A DNA stretch of 64,000 nt. Source: Sandaracinaceae bacterium (GTDB lineage Bacteria > Myxococcota_A > Polyangia > Polyangiales > Houyiibacteriaceae). The notes under the pieces were generated by a model. The model made no database searches and was not told the DNA's origin. It saw only the letters and a list, made by a program, of their open reading frames with translations. This document shows positions 32,824 through 41,308 of this stretch, piece by piece (position 1 is the stretch's first letter; each line of letters starts with the position of its first letter). A program made the translations under genes and the position numbers. The stretch is from contig JADJJE010000002.1 in assembly GCA_016706685.1 (NCBI GenBank), forward strand, positions 62,001 to 126,000, in the 5' to 3' direction.

Positions 32824-34077
32824 GTGACGGCCGCCAACGTGGGCCGGGCCGCGCTGCGCACGCGTGACGCCCGCCAGGTGGAGCTGGACGACGAGCTGGG
32901 GCGCGTGCTGCGCGAGAACCGCCTGCTGGCCTTCGTGACCCCGGTGAACGCGGCCTCGGAGCGCGAGCGCCTGACCGAGGCGCTGGCGGCTGGGAAGCCC
33001 GCGGAGCCCAAGTGGGAGCTGCCTCCCGCCGTGAGCCCTGAGTCACGCGTGGACGCGCGCCGCCGCGTGGAGCGCCTCACGCGCTTGGCCGAAGACGTGC
33101 CCGCCGCCGGCATGTACCAGCGGCGCCTGAGCGAGCTGGCGCTGGACCTGCAGCTGCTCGAGAACGTGGGGGTGCCCCGGCGCCTGCGGCCCATCGCGCG
33201 GCAGCGCTACGGCGACGGTCGCGAGCCGGCCTTCGCCGAGCTGCCCGGGGGGCCCACGCTGCGGGAGCTGGCCGAGCGGCTGCTGGCCGACACGCCCCCC
33301 GAGCCCGAGGAGAAGGTGGTGCCCGCCACCGGGCGTGGGAGCCTGGCCGAGCTGGCCCGGCGCGCGGCGCGCTTGCTGGACCTCGACATCCGCATCCGCG
33401 TGGAGAAGCACCTGGTGTCCGGCGCGGCCGCGGGCGAGCGCACCATGTTCATCGCCGACCGCGCGTTTGGCGAGCGCGAGGCCCGCCGCCTGGTGGTGCA
33501 CGAGGTCATGGGCCACCTGGTGGCTGCGTTCAACGGCCGCGCGCAGCCGCTGGGCATCTTCGCGCTGGGCACCGGTGGCGCCTATGCGGACCAAGAGGGC
33601 ATGTGCATCACGCTCGAAGAGGAGGCCGGCCTGCTGGACAGTAACCGCCTGCGGGCGCTCGCGGCGCGCGTGCTGACCACCGACTGGGTGCACGAGGGTG
33701 CCAGCTTCGCCGAGGCCGCGCGGCGCCTGCACCATGACCACGGCTTCTCGCCGGACCGCGCCGTGGTGCTGTGCGAGCGGGCCTACCGCGGCGGCGGCGT
33801 GGCCCGCGACGTGGTCTACCTGCGCAGCTGGCTGCGGGTGCGGCGGGCCCTGCGCACGGCACCGCGCACCATCGAGCGCATGCGCATCGGCAAGGTGGGC
33901 CTCGACGACCTGCCCGAGCTCGAGTGGCTGGCGCGCGAGCGCTGGGTGGACCTGCAGCCGCCCTACTTGCCGGGCTTGAGCTTGGCCAGGAGCCTCGCGT
34001 CCACCGGCGGCGGCACCAGCTTGGACACGTCGCCGCCCAACCTGCACACCTCTTTGCAGAGGTTCGACGAGACGTAG
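32824..34077 (+). CDS. DUF1704 metallopeptidase-like protein (QEGLA-motif family)
   Basis: A 417-residue protein with a GTG start. It holds HEVMGH near residues 226-231, an HExxxH zinc motif, and DQEGMC near 256, the QEG(L/M) motif of the DUF1704 family. The eukaryotic members (MATCAP) are tubulin tyrosine carboxypeptidases, so a carboxypeptidase activity is plausible; bacterial substrates are unknown. The last 43 or so codons are antisense to a duplicated 3' end of coaD, so the C-terminus was probably created by, or has always overlapped, that gene. It follows phoH. Confidence 0.8.
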   Translation: MTAANVGRAALRTRDARQVELDDELGRVLRENRLLAFVTPVNAASERERLTEALAAGKPAEPKWELPPAVSPESRVDARRRVERLTRLAEDVPAAGMYQRRLSELALDLQLLENVGVPRRLRPIARQRYGDGREPAFAELPGGPTLRELAERLLADTPPEPEEKVVPATGRGSLAELARRAARLLDLDIRIRVEKHLVSGAAAGERTMFIADRAFGEREARRLVVHEVMGHLVAAFNGRAQPLGIFALGTGGAYADQEGMCITLEEEAGLLDSNRLRALAARVLTTDWVHEGASFAEAARRLHHDHGFSPDRAVVLCERAYRGGGVARDVVYLRSWLRVRRALRTAPRTIERMRIGKVGLDDLPELEWLARERWVDLQPPYLPGLSLARSLASTGGGTSLDTSPPNLHTSLQRFDET

Positions 34078-34097
34078 AAGTACGCGTCGTTCGCATG
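33946..34097. repeat. 150-bp direct repeat, copy 1 (coaD 3' end)
   Basis: Nearly identical to 35537-35689: two substitutions and a one-base gap near the right edge. The pair flanks the gene at 34120. This copy contains the last 45 codons of coaD read on the minus strand and ends inside that frame. Confidence 0.9.
33963..34097 (-). pseudogene. Duplicated 3' fragment of coaD
   Basis: Minus-strand remnant encoding the last 43-45 residues of phosphopantetheine adenylyltransferase (NDAYFYVSSNLCKEVCRL ... LLAKLKPGK), identical in protein to the intact gene. It lacks the start, the HxGH-type motif and all of the catalytic domain. It is joined to unrelated sequence upstream and is not functional on its own. 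Confidence 0.88.
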
Positions 34098-34119
34098 CCT
34101 CGAGCGTATGCTGACGCGC

Positions 34120-35523
34120 ATGGCGTTCCGAGACGACCGCGAAGCGCTGCGCGCACACAAAGAGGTCCTGGAGAGGGAGCTCGCCGCGACGAGGGAGAAG
34201 CTCGAGACGAGCGAGCGGAAGGACGAACGCGACGAGGCTGAGCTCGAGCAGCTGCGGCGCGAGGTGACGCGGCTTCGTCGCCTCGCGGGGGATGCCGAGG
34301 CCCGACCGCAGCCCAACCGAGTGGCGCTGACGGCAGCACTCGGTGCGGCGTGCGTCATCGCCATGGGCGCTGGGATGTTCGTGACTCTTTCGCACGACAC
34401 CACGCCGTCGCAGGTCGCGGTGCAAGCTGCGCCCGCGCCCGCCAGCCCGCCCCACGCATTGCCGCCTCCGATCCCGTCTCTCGCGGTGCGTCTCGCCGCC
34501 ACGGTCTTGTCGAGCGTTGGCCGCCCGGACGTGCCAGCGGGGTCGGGCTGCGTCGTCGAAGCCAATGTTCGCGGCACCGAGGTGGACGGCCTGCGCGTGC
34601 GCTGCCTCGAGGCCCTGGTCTACGATTCGCGGGCAGAGCTCGGCGTTGCGGCGACCTCGTTCTCCGCGCAGGCGAGCATGCGATCCACGGCGGTCGGCGA
34701 GGTCTACCTCGTTCAGTACTCGGAGACGGGACAGCGTACGGGTCCGCGCGCGCAGATCACCTTGGACGCGCGACGTGGCCACCTCCGCGTGTGGTCCGAA
34801 GGAGCCGCGCCCTTCGATCTCCGCATGGCCGTGGATGATCGAGGCATCCCGAACACCGTGGACGCGAGCGTCCGTACCCAGGCCCCCGAGGCGCGCTGGC
34901 GGCTGGCGGCGACGCTGGCGAGCCACGCGGGCGCGTTGCCGTTCACGGCGCGCGAGTGCGAGCTGGTGGTCCTCCCGGAGACTCTCGGAGGCGCGGGGCA
35001 CTCCTGTCGCGTCCAGCTCCGCTGCGGCGAGGTGCTGGTCTACGGCGCGGAGACCAGTGGCTACAACCGCTGCGACACGGTCATCCGCGGGGAGCGCGCC
35101 TTTCCGAGCGTGCACGACAGCAACAGTTCGCTGGAGGACACGGATCCCGTGTTCGAGCTCGATGTGGCGGGCGAGAGACTGCGCGTGGCGGACTCTCTGG
35201 GCGGCAGTGTCTGGGAGGCCACGTTCGTCATCGGAGAGTCGCCGCGCTGCACGCTCACGGGCGCCTGGGTCGGTACGCTTGGTTACGCGGCGCTGCGGCT
35301 CGACGGCCAACGTGAGTCACTCCAGCTCGGTGGCGCGCTCACGAACGCTGCACGCGCCGAACTCCGGTGCATGCAGGGCGAAGGCGCCATCACGCTCGAC
35401 GCGGCCGCCAACGAGCCGGGCACACTCGGAACCATCCATGGCCGCTTCGGACCGGACTTCACCACCTTCCTCGGTGTGACTCGCCATGGACGGCCGCTGA
35501 CCCTGATGCGGGTGCTGCCATGA
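34120..35523 (+). CDS. Coiled-coil single-pass membrane protein, inserted between repeats
   Basis: A 467-residue protein (an ATG at 34108 is an alternative). Residues about 5-60 form a charged coiled coil, then one transmembrane helix (about 72-92), a Pro/Ala linker, and a large beta-rich outer domain with several Cys pairs. The coiled coil is probably cytoplasmic and the rest periplasmic. No family recognised. Its codon third positions are less GC-biased than those of neighbours, and it is bounded on both sides by coaD-derived repeats, so it looks inserted. Confidence 0.6.
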   Translation: MAFRDDREALRAHKEVLERELAATREKLETSERKDERDEAELEQLRREVTRLRRLAGDAEARPQPNRVALTAALGAACVIAMGAGMFVTLSHDTTPSQVAVQAAPAPASPPHALPPPIPSLAVRLAATVLSSVGRPDVPAGSGCVVEANVRGTEVDGLRVRCLEALVYDSRAELGVAATSFSAQASMRSTAVGEVYLVQYSETGQRTGPRAQITLDARRGHLRVWSEGAAPFDLRMAVDDRGIPNTVDASVRTQAPEARWRLAATLASHAGALPFTARECELVVLPETLGGAGHSCRVQLRCGEVLVYGAETSGYNRCDTVIRGERAFPSVHDSNSSLEDTDPVFELDVAGERLRVADSLGGSVWEATFVIGESPRCTLTGAWVGTLGYAALRLDGQRESLQLGGALTNAARAELRCMQGEGAITLDAAANEPGTLGTIHGRFGPDFTTFLGVTRHGRPLTLMRVLP

Positions 35524-35536
35524 TGGCTCGCGCCCC

Positions 35537-35689
35537 GTGGACCTGCAGCCGCCCTACTTGCCGGGCTTGAGCTTGGCCAGGAGCCTCGCGTCCACGGGCG
35601 GCGGCACCAGCTTGGAGACGTCGCCGCCCAACCTGCACACCTCTTTGCAGAGGTTCGACGAGACGTAGAAGTACGCGTCGTTGGCCATG
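35537..35689. repeat. 150-bp direct repeat, copy 2 (original coaD 3' end)
   Basis: Partner of 33946-34097. This copy is continuous with the intact coaD gene, so it is the original. The left edge also carries GTGGACCTGCAGCC, which belongs to the end of the DUF1704 gene in copy 1, so the repeat includes the ancestral junction between the two genes. Confidence 0.9.
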
Positions 35690-36051
35690 ATGAACGTGGT
35701 CACGATCTCGTCGTTCAGGTGGCGGTTCATGTTGGCCATCTGCAGCTCGTACTCGAAGTCGGCCACGGCGCGCAGGCCGCGCAGGATGACGGTGGCGTTC
35801 TTGCGCTGGCAGTAGTTGACCAGCAGGCCATCGAACGAGTCGATCTCGATGCGCGAGGTGTCGAGGCCGCGCATCTCGATGGCGGAGCGGGTGATCTCGA
35901 TGCGCTCTTCCACGGAGAACAGCGGCTGCTTCTTCTCGTTGTTGAGCACCGCAACGGTGATGCGCTCGAACGACACCAGCCCGCTCTCGAGGATGGACAT
36001 GTGCCCGTTGGTGATCGGGTCGAACGAGCCGGGGTAGATGGCGTGGGTCAT
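35554..36051 (-). CDS. coaD: Phosphopantetheine adenylyltransferase CoaD
   Basis: A 165-residue enzyme that adenylates 4'-phosphopantetheine in coenzyme A synthesis. The nucleotidyltransferase motif is TNGH near residues 14-17 (family T/HxGH), after the diagnostic YPGSFDPI. LRGLRAVADFEYELQMA and the late SSNLCKEV are also family hallmarks. It follows rsmD, a common pairing, after a 32-nt gap. Confidence 0.95.
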   Translation of the reverse strand: MTHAIYPGSFDPITNGHMSILESGLVSFERITVAVLNNEKKQPLFSVEERIEITRSAIEMRGLDTSRIEIDSFDGLLVNYCQRKNATVILRGLRAVADFEYELQMANMNRHLNDEIVTTFIMANDAYFYVSSNLCKEVCRLGGDVSKLVPPPVDARLLAKLKPGK

Positions 36052-36083
36052 GCGTCAGAGAGCCTTGCGAAGGGGGTGGTGAC

Positions 36084-36662
36084 CTAGGTCACCGTCAGGA
36101 GGCGCACACCGGTGTCACCATAGCGGTAGACCGCCGCAGACGCGAGTAGCGTGCAAGGGCCGGGGGGCTGGGCGTGCCGGTGCTCGAGCACCACGGTCGC
36201 GTCACGGGTCAGCAGGTCACGCTCTACCAGGGCGTCCAGCAGCGCGGGCACTCGCTCGATGTCGGCATACGGCGGGTCCGCGAACACCAGGCCGAACGGG
36301 CCGCGCGCGCGCAGCGTGGCGAACAGGCTGCGCTCGAGGGAGGCGAGCGGGGCGCCCAGGTCGGCCCGGACCACCACGCAGCGCTCGCCCAGGCCCAGCG
36401 CCGCGATGCTCTGCTGCGCGGCCTTCACCACGCGCGGGTCACGCTCCACCAGGCAGGCGTCGGTGGCCCCACGCGAGAGCGCCTCGAAGGCCAGCGCGCC
36501 GGTGCCCGCGAACAGGTCCAGCACGCGCACATCACGGATGGCGTCACGCGCGTCGAGGGCGGACGCCAGCGCCTCGCGCACCCGCTCCGACGTGGGCCGG
36601 GTCAGGTCCGACGGCGGGCCGTCGAAGCGTCGACCACCGAGCGTGCCACCCACGATGCGCAC
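36084..36662 (-). CDS. rsmD: 16S rRNA (guanine966-N2)-methyltransferase RsmD
   Basis: A 192-residue SAM methyltransferase. RIVGGTLGGRR at the start, DLFAGTGALAFEALSRGA (about 49-66) for SAM binding, and the N2-methyltransferase catalytic motif DPPY near 132-135 identify RsmD. It modifies 16S rRNA in the 30S subunit. Confidence 0.93.
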   Translation of the reverse strand: MRIVGGTLGGRRFDGPPSDLTRPTSERVREALASALDARDAIRDVRVLDLFAGTGALAFEALSRGATDACLVERDPRVVKAAQQSIAALGLGERCVVVRADLGAPLASLERSLFATLRARGPFGLVFADPPYADIERVPALLDALVERDLLTRDATVVLEHRHAQPPGPCTLLASAAVYRYGDTGVRLLTVT

Positions 36663-36665
36663 GGC

Positions 36666-37004
36666 TCAGAGCCCCCAGAGCGCCCGCAGCCAGTCCAGCA
36701 TGCGGCCCTCGGAGTCCCCGATGTTGCCGTCGGCGGCGGCCATGCCCATGAGCACCTCGTAGATCCACTCGCGGATGGGCTGCCGCTCCACGTTGCGCGC
36801 CGCGTCGCTCAGGTCCTCCATGTCGGGCAGGGCCTGCTGGGCCTCGGTCATGCAGCGCCAGAAGCGCATGCTGCCCACCTCGCGCGCCAGCGTGCTGAGG
36901 GCCGCGCTCTCCGCGGGGGACAGCACCCCGTCGGCGCGCACCATCATGCGCACCAGGCCTGCGAAGGCGAGGCGCTCGTGGGGCTCGAGATCGTCCAGCG
37001 TCAC
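36666..37004 (-). CDS. TerB-like helical protein
   Basis: A 112-residue all-helical protein with MMVRADGVLSPAES near residue 20 and MGMAAADGNIGDSEG near 87: the two Asp-x-x-[IL] repeats of TerB-like (tellurite resistance) domains. These bind metals or act as scaffolds. The gene fills a tight slot, 3 nt from rsmD and 16 nt from tlyA. Confidence 0.7.
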   Translation of the reverse strand: MTLDDLEPHERLAFAGLVRMMVRADGVLSPAESAALSTLAREVGSMRFWRCMTEAQQALPDMEDLSDAARNVERQPIREWIYEVLMGMAAADGNIGDSEGRMLDWLRALWGL

Positions 37005-37019
37005 GTTGCGGCCAGCCTA

Positions 37020-37793
37020 TCAGGCTTCGCCGGGGGTGGTCTCAATTCCAGGCGCGGGGCCCGTCTTGACCAGCCAGAGGAAGGCCTCTTGGTTGCCCTT
37101 GGGCCCCTTGATGGGCGCGTCCACACGGCCGCGCTCCTCGAAGCCGAGCGCCCGGGCGGCGCGCGCCACGGCCTCCACGGCGGCGGCACGCAGCGCCGGG
37201 TCGCGCACCACGCCGCCCTTGCCCAGCTGGTCGCGCCCCACCTGGAACTGGGGCTTCACCATGGCCAGCACGTCGCCCCCATCGCGCAGCAGCGCGTGCG
37301 CCGCGGGCAGCAGCTTCTCGAGCCCGATGAAGCTGGCGTCGATGACCACCAGCGAGACGGGCTCGGGCAGCGCCCCCGCCACCAGGTGCCGCGCGTTCAC
37401 GCGCTCCATCACCACCACGCGCGGGTCCTCGCGCAGCTTGTGGTGCAGCTGCCCGTAGCCCACGTCGATGGCGTACACGCGCGTGGCGCCGCGCTGCAGC
37501 AGGCAGTCGGTGAAGCCGCCGGTGGACGCTCCGAAGTCGGCCGCCACGTGCCCCGCGGGGTCGAAGGCGAAGGCGTCGAGCGCGCCCGTGAGCTTCACCC
37601 CGCCGCGCGACACGAAGGGGTGGTCCTCGCCCTTCACGCTCAGCGGGGCTTCGTCATCGAGCTTCTCGCCGGCTTTGTCCATGCGGCGGTCGCCCGAGAA
37701 CACCACACCCGCCAGGATGAGGGCCTGCGCCTTCTGGCGCGTGGGAGCGAGCCCACGCTGCTCCAGCAAGACGTCGACGCGGGTCTTCGGCAC
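37020..37793 (-). CDS. tlyA: TlyA-family rRNA 2'-O-methyltransferase
   Basis: A 257-residue protein with an N-terminal S4 RNA-binding domain (RVDVLLEQRGLAPTRQKAQ) and an FtsJ-type methyltransferase domain with ADFGASTGGFTDCLLQRGA for SAM binding. A catalytic K-D-K set fits with Lys in SRGGVKL, Asp in VVIDASF and Lys in VKPQFQV. TlyA modifies 16S and 23S rRNA in bacteria that have it. Confidence 0.9.
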   Translation of the reverse strand: MPKTRVDVLLEQRGLAPTRQKAQALILAGVVFSGDRRMDKAGEKLDDEAPLSVKGEDHPFVSRGGVKLTGALDAFAFDPAGHVAADFGASTGGFTDCLLQRGATRVYAIDVGYGQLHHKLREDPRVVVMERVNARHLVAGALPEPVSLVVIDASFIGLEKLLPAAHALLRDGGDVLAMVKPQFQVGRDQLGKGGVVRDPALRAAAVEAVARAARALGFEERGRVDAPIKGPKGNQEAFLWLVKTGPAPGIETTPGEA

Positions 37794-37805
37794 GGCCGCC
37801 TGGGC

Positions 37806-38609
37806 TCAGGCCGAGCCTTCGCGGAACTCGCGCGGGACGACGGCGAGCGCGGCGAGGCCGAGCCAGATGAGCGTGAAGGCCAGCACCAGCGCCAGCGCCA
37901 CCGACAGCCGCACCACGGGCTCGAGGTCCGGGTTGGCGCCGCTCAGCAGCAGCGTGTGGTGGTGCAGCGTGAGCAGCGGCAAGTGGCCGGGCCCGAGCGT
38001 GGCGGTGATGAACTCGATGATGGCGAGGTAGAGGCCACCCACCAGGCCCGCCGCCGAGGGGATGAGCGCGCCGAAGAACATGGTGAGCGCGCAGTAGCCG
38101 GCCGACAGCAGCGTGAGCGCGCCGATGGTGCGGCCCAGCAGCGGCAGCTCGTCTACGAACAGCGTGGGGGACGACGCCAGCGCGCTGATGTGCATGAGGA
38201 TGGCCGCGCCGCCCAGCAGGGTGGCCGAGAAGGCCACGCCCGTGAGCCACTTGCCGAACACCATGCCCAGGCGGCTGGCCGGGCGAGAGGCCAGGTAGGT
38301 GAACGTGCGGGACTCCACCTCTTCCGAGATGGCGCCCGACGCGAACAAGAACGGCAGCAGGTACCCCAGCAGGCCGAAGAGCGCGAGGCGGTAGCCGCTG
38401 CGCAGCGTGTCGAGCGCGTCGTCGCCCAGGTTGGCGGCGATGCCCACCGCCGCGACCATGGGCAGCGTGGCGGCCAGCGCCAGCTTGAGCTTGGCGCCGC
38501 GCAGCAAGCGCAGGGCTTGCAGGCGCGCGTGGATGGTGATGGACGCACCCAGCGAGGGCACCGGCGGCACCACGTGGCGCGGCTTCTGCTCGGTGTTGGC
38601 GGTGCTCAC
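37806..38609 (-). CDS. ABC-2 type transporter permease (C-terminal gene)
   Basis: A 267-residue membrane protein with about six helices. It starts at a GTG overlapping the ATPase stop (GTGA). The segment FASGAISEEVESRTFTYLASRP is the cytoplasmic ABC-2 loop typical of NatB/NosY-type permeases. It probably exports or flips a substrate with the other two genes. Confidence 0.75.
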   Translation of the reverse strand: MSTANTEQKPRHVVPPVPSLGASITIHARLQALRLLRGAKLKLALAATLPMVAAVGIAANLGDDALDTLRSGYRLALFGLLGYLLPFLFASGAISEEVESRTFTYLASRPASRLGMVFGKWLTGVAFSATLLGGAAILMHISALASSPTLFVDELPLLGRTIGALTLLSAGYCALTMFFGALIPSAAGLVGGLYLAIIEFITATLGPGHLPLLTLHHHTLLLSGANPDLEPVVRLSVALALVLAFTLIWLGLAALAVVPREFREGSA

Positions 38610-39646
38610 GCGCCCACCGCCTTGGCGGCGCCCACGGCGGCGTCGGCGCCGGTGCCGGCTCCCGCGGAGCCGCGCTCCACCAGGTAGTGGAAGAGCGCCT
38701 CGAGCGTGGCGTCCGGGCTGGTGATGCTCTCGATGGGGTGCTTGTGCTCGAGCGCCACCTCCGCGATCTTGGCGTAGGTCTGGTCGGGCGTGGCCGTGCG
38801 GAAGGTGACCGCGTCCGAGTGCATCTGGATGCTGGCCACGGAGGCGTCGGCGCGCAGCACCAGGCTCGCGAACTCCCGCGGGCGCTCGCAGCGCACGTGC
38901 ACGTGGTGCGGGTGCTCGTGCAGCAGGTCGCGGATCTCGGCGACCTCACCCTGCGCCACCAGCTGGCCGCGCGCGATGAGCATGACGCGGTCGGTGAGGG
39001 CCTCCACCTCGTGCAGCACGTGGGTGGAGAACAGCACCACGGCGCCAGCGGCCGCGCGGTCGCGCAGGGCCTCGAGGATGACCTGCTTGCTGCGCGGGTC
39101 CGTGCCGGTGAGCGGCTCGTCCAGGATCAGCACGTCCGGCTCGTGCACGATGCTCTGCGCCAGCTTGGTGCGCTGCCGCATGCCGCGGCTGTAGCCCCCC
39201 ACGCGGCGCTCCATGGCGTCGGTCAGGCCGAACACGCCGAGCGCATAGGCGGCACGCTCACGCGCTTCCTTCGGGGTGTAGCCGCTCAGCTCCGCCATGG
39301 CGGACACCTGCTCGAGGGCGGTGAGCTCGTCGTACATGGCGTCGGCTTCGGGGCAGAGGCCCACGCGGCGCAGCACCTCGGGGTTGGCGAACGGAGCGGC
39401 GCCGCACACGCGCACGCTGCCGAGGCTGGGGCGCAGCTGGCCCGCCGCCAAGCGCAGGAAGGTGGTCTTGCCCGAGCCGTTGGGCCCCAGCAGGCCCCAG
39501 ATGCCGGGCCCCAGGTGCAAGGACACGTCTTGCAGCGCGGTGACCTGCCCGTACCACTTGGTGAGCTGCACGGCGCGGATGCTGGGGGCGTCGCTCGGCA
39601 CGTTGGCCTCGGCGGTGCGCGTGGCGCTGGTCTTCTGGGCGGTCAC
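38606..39646 (-). CDS. ABC transporter ATP-binding protein
   Basis: A 346-residue ATPase, with a GTG start at 39646 that overlaps the upstream permease stop. Walker A is GPNGSGKTT near residues 55-63, signature YSRGMRQR, Walker B VLILDEP and H-loop FSTHVLHE. The C-terminal 100 residues are the domain found in CcmA/NatA-like exporters. Both permeases that surround it should be its partners. Confidence 0.9.
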   Translation of the reverse strand: MTAQKTSATRTAEANVPSDAPSIRAVQLTKWYGQVTALQDVSLHLGPGIWGLLGPNGSGKTTFLRLAAGQLRPSLGSVRVCGAAPFANPEVLRRVGLCPEADAMYDELTALEQVSAMAELSGYTPKEARERAAYALGVFGLTDAMERRVGGYSRGMRQRTKLAQSIVHEPDVLILDEPLTGTDPRSKQVILEALRDRAAAGAVVLFSTHVLHEVEALTDRVMLIARGQLVAQGEVAEIRDLLHEHPHHVHVRCERPREFASLVLRADASVASIQMHSDAVTFRTATPDQTYAKIAEVALEHKHPIESITSPDATLEALFHYLVERGSAGAGTGADAAVGAAKAVGA

Positions 39647-40488
39647 GCGATGACCTCCACGTTGCGGATGCGGTTGTACGCGATGGCCACGGAGCCGACC
39701 GTGAGCGCGATGGCGATGGGGGCGGCGTGGTACCAGCGCACGATCTCTTCCTCGGTGGTCTGGTCGAGCACGGCGTCCACCAGGTCGCTGACCAGCAGGG
39801 GGAACGCGGCCAGGCGCAGCCACGGCCACTCCGACACGAGCTGCACCAGCGTGGCCAGGCCCCACGGCACGAAGAACAGCAGCACCCACGCGCTGAAGGT
39901 GAAGGCGCGGCTGCGGTTGAGCGCCGAGAAGCCCACCGAGCACACGCCCATCATGACCGAGATGATGACCGCTCCGCCGGTGGCACGCGCGAACGACACC
40001 AGGTTGTCCTTCACGGTGCCTTCGCCCAGCGCGAGCATGGCTGCGGTGAACAGGCCGGCGGGCATGAGCGTGACCAGCAGGCACAGCACCACCACGGCGC
40101 CCATGCGCCCCACCAGGTACTGCGCGGCCGTGACCGGCTTCGAGAAGAAGTACGCGAAGGCGTTGTGGTTCAGGTCATAGGCGATGGCGCCGGCCCCGCT
40201 GGCGAGCGCGATGACGAACGCGGCGCTGAGCCACTGCACGTGCAGCAGCCAGTCGTGCCAGGGGTTGGGGTCGAACACCACGTCGGGCCCGCCGTCCGCG
40301 AAGAGGCTGGCGGCGCGGCTGGCCAGGATGAAGCCCATGACCGGGATCCACGAGAACAGCAGGGTGAGCTTGATGATCCACGAGCGCCAAGCGCGGCCCA
40401 GCGAGTGCCGCAGGATGACCCACGTGTTCTTCTCTGCAGGGTGGCGCTCGCCGTCGTAGGGGCGGTATCCGAGGTCGCGAATGGACAT
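39643..40488 (-). CDS. ABC-2 type transporter permease (first gene)
   Basis: A 281-residue membrane protein starting MSIRDLGYRPYDGERHP, a segment common at the start of ABC-2 permeases in Myxococcota. About six helices are visible, and AIAYDLNHNAFAYFFSKPVTAAQY forms the conserved cytoplasmic loop. It starts a three-gene operon joined by two GTGA overlaps. Confidence 0.75.
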   Translation of the reverse strand: MSIRDLGYRPYDGERHPAEKNTWVILRHSLGRAWRSWIIKLTLLFSWIPVMGFILASRAASLFADGGPDVVFDPNPWHDWLLHVQWLSAAFVIALASGAGAIAYDLNHNAFAYFFSKPVTAAQYLVGRMGAVVVLCLLVTLMPAGLFTAAMLALGEGTVKDNLVSFARATGGAVIISVMMGVCSVGFSALNRSRAFTFSAWVLLFFVPWGLATLVQLVSEWPWLRLAAFPLLVSDLVDAVLDQTTEEEIVRWYHAAPIAIALTVGSVAIAYNRIRNVEVIA

Positions 40489-40517
40489 GCGTGGTCAGCG
40501 AGCTTGTGTGGCGGGGG

Positions 40518-41138
40518 TCAGAGGTAGAGGCAGCGGTAGTTCACGTCGGAGCCCGGAATCTTGTCGTCGATCAGCTCGTAGCGCACCCCGGTGATGGCGC
40601 CCAGCTCGGCCTGCGCCGCCCCGGTGACCAGGATTTCGTTGGGCCCCGCGGTGTCCTCGCCCAGCTTGCTGGCGGCGTTGACCTCGCGACCCCACACGTC
40701 GTGGTCCCCCACGCGTAGCACGTCGCCGTACCCAATGCCGAGGCACAGGATGATCTGCTCCTCCGGGAGGCGCCGCTCGTTGGTGAGCTGGCAGCGGCGC
40801 TGCATCTCGATGGCGCACTGGAGCGCGCGGTCGGGGCGCCGGAAGATGATCAGGAAGCTGTCGGCTTCGACCTTGAGAAGGATGCCGTCGTGCGCCGCCA
40901 CGATGGGCAGCAGCATCTTCTTCTTCTCGTGGATGATCTGCAGGAAGTGCGTGATGCCGAACTTGGCCGCGTGCCGCGAGAAGCCGCTCAGGTCCGTGAA
41001 CATGATGGCCCAGCGCTCGCCGAACAGGTCCCAGATGCGCCGGTCGACGGCGTCCGTGTCGGCGTCCGGCTTGGTGCGGAGCTCGATCAGGTCCCACAAG
41101 CGCGCGTCGCTGCCCTTGAGTAGGTCGTAGTTGGTCAT
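40518..41138 (-). CDS. Class III nucleotidyl cyclase domain protein
   Basis: A 206-residue single-domain cyclase. Metal-binding Asp residues appear in FTDLSGFSRHAAKFG (about 47) and KVEADSF (about 91), and Lys in KVEAD with Asp in DHDVWGREV fit adenine specificity. The transition-state Arg in the motif N-x3-R is Lys (VNAASKL). Activity may be reduced or absent. An AAAGGAG site lies about 15 nt before the ATG. It has no sensor domain of its own. Confidence 0.75.
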   Translation of the reverse strand: MTNYDLLKGSDARLWDLIELRTKPDADTDAVDRRIWDLFGERWAIMFTDLSGFSRHAAKFGITHFLQIIHEKKKMLLPIVAAHDGILLKVEADSFLIIFRRPDRALQCAIEMQRRCQLTNERRLPEEQIILCLGIGYGDVLRVGDHDVWGREVNAASKLGEDTAGPNEILVTGAAQAELGAITGVRYELIDDKIPGSDVNYRCLYL

Positions 41139-41308
41139 GAGCGGTTCCGGCTCCTTTGGGGGAGGGGTGTACCGTGGTTCTCGTGGGCGCGGCAACTGTC
41201 TCCGGCTGGGTGGCGTTGCTGGAGGCGCGATGGACCTCTCCAGCGCCGACCATGTCCAGGCTTGCGGCCGTCCTTGCGGCGCAACGCCCTGACCCGTAGC
41301 ATCGAAGC

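Noticed and set aside
34108..35523. Insertion sequence between the coaD-derived repeats
   Set aside because: The gene has no transposase motif. It has a coiled coil, one membrane helix and a beta domain. No terminal inverted repeats were found.
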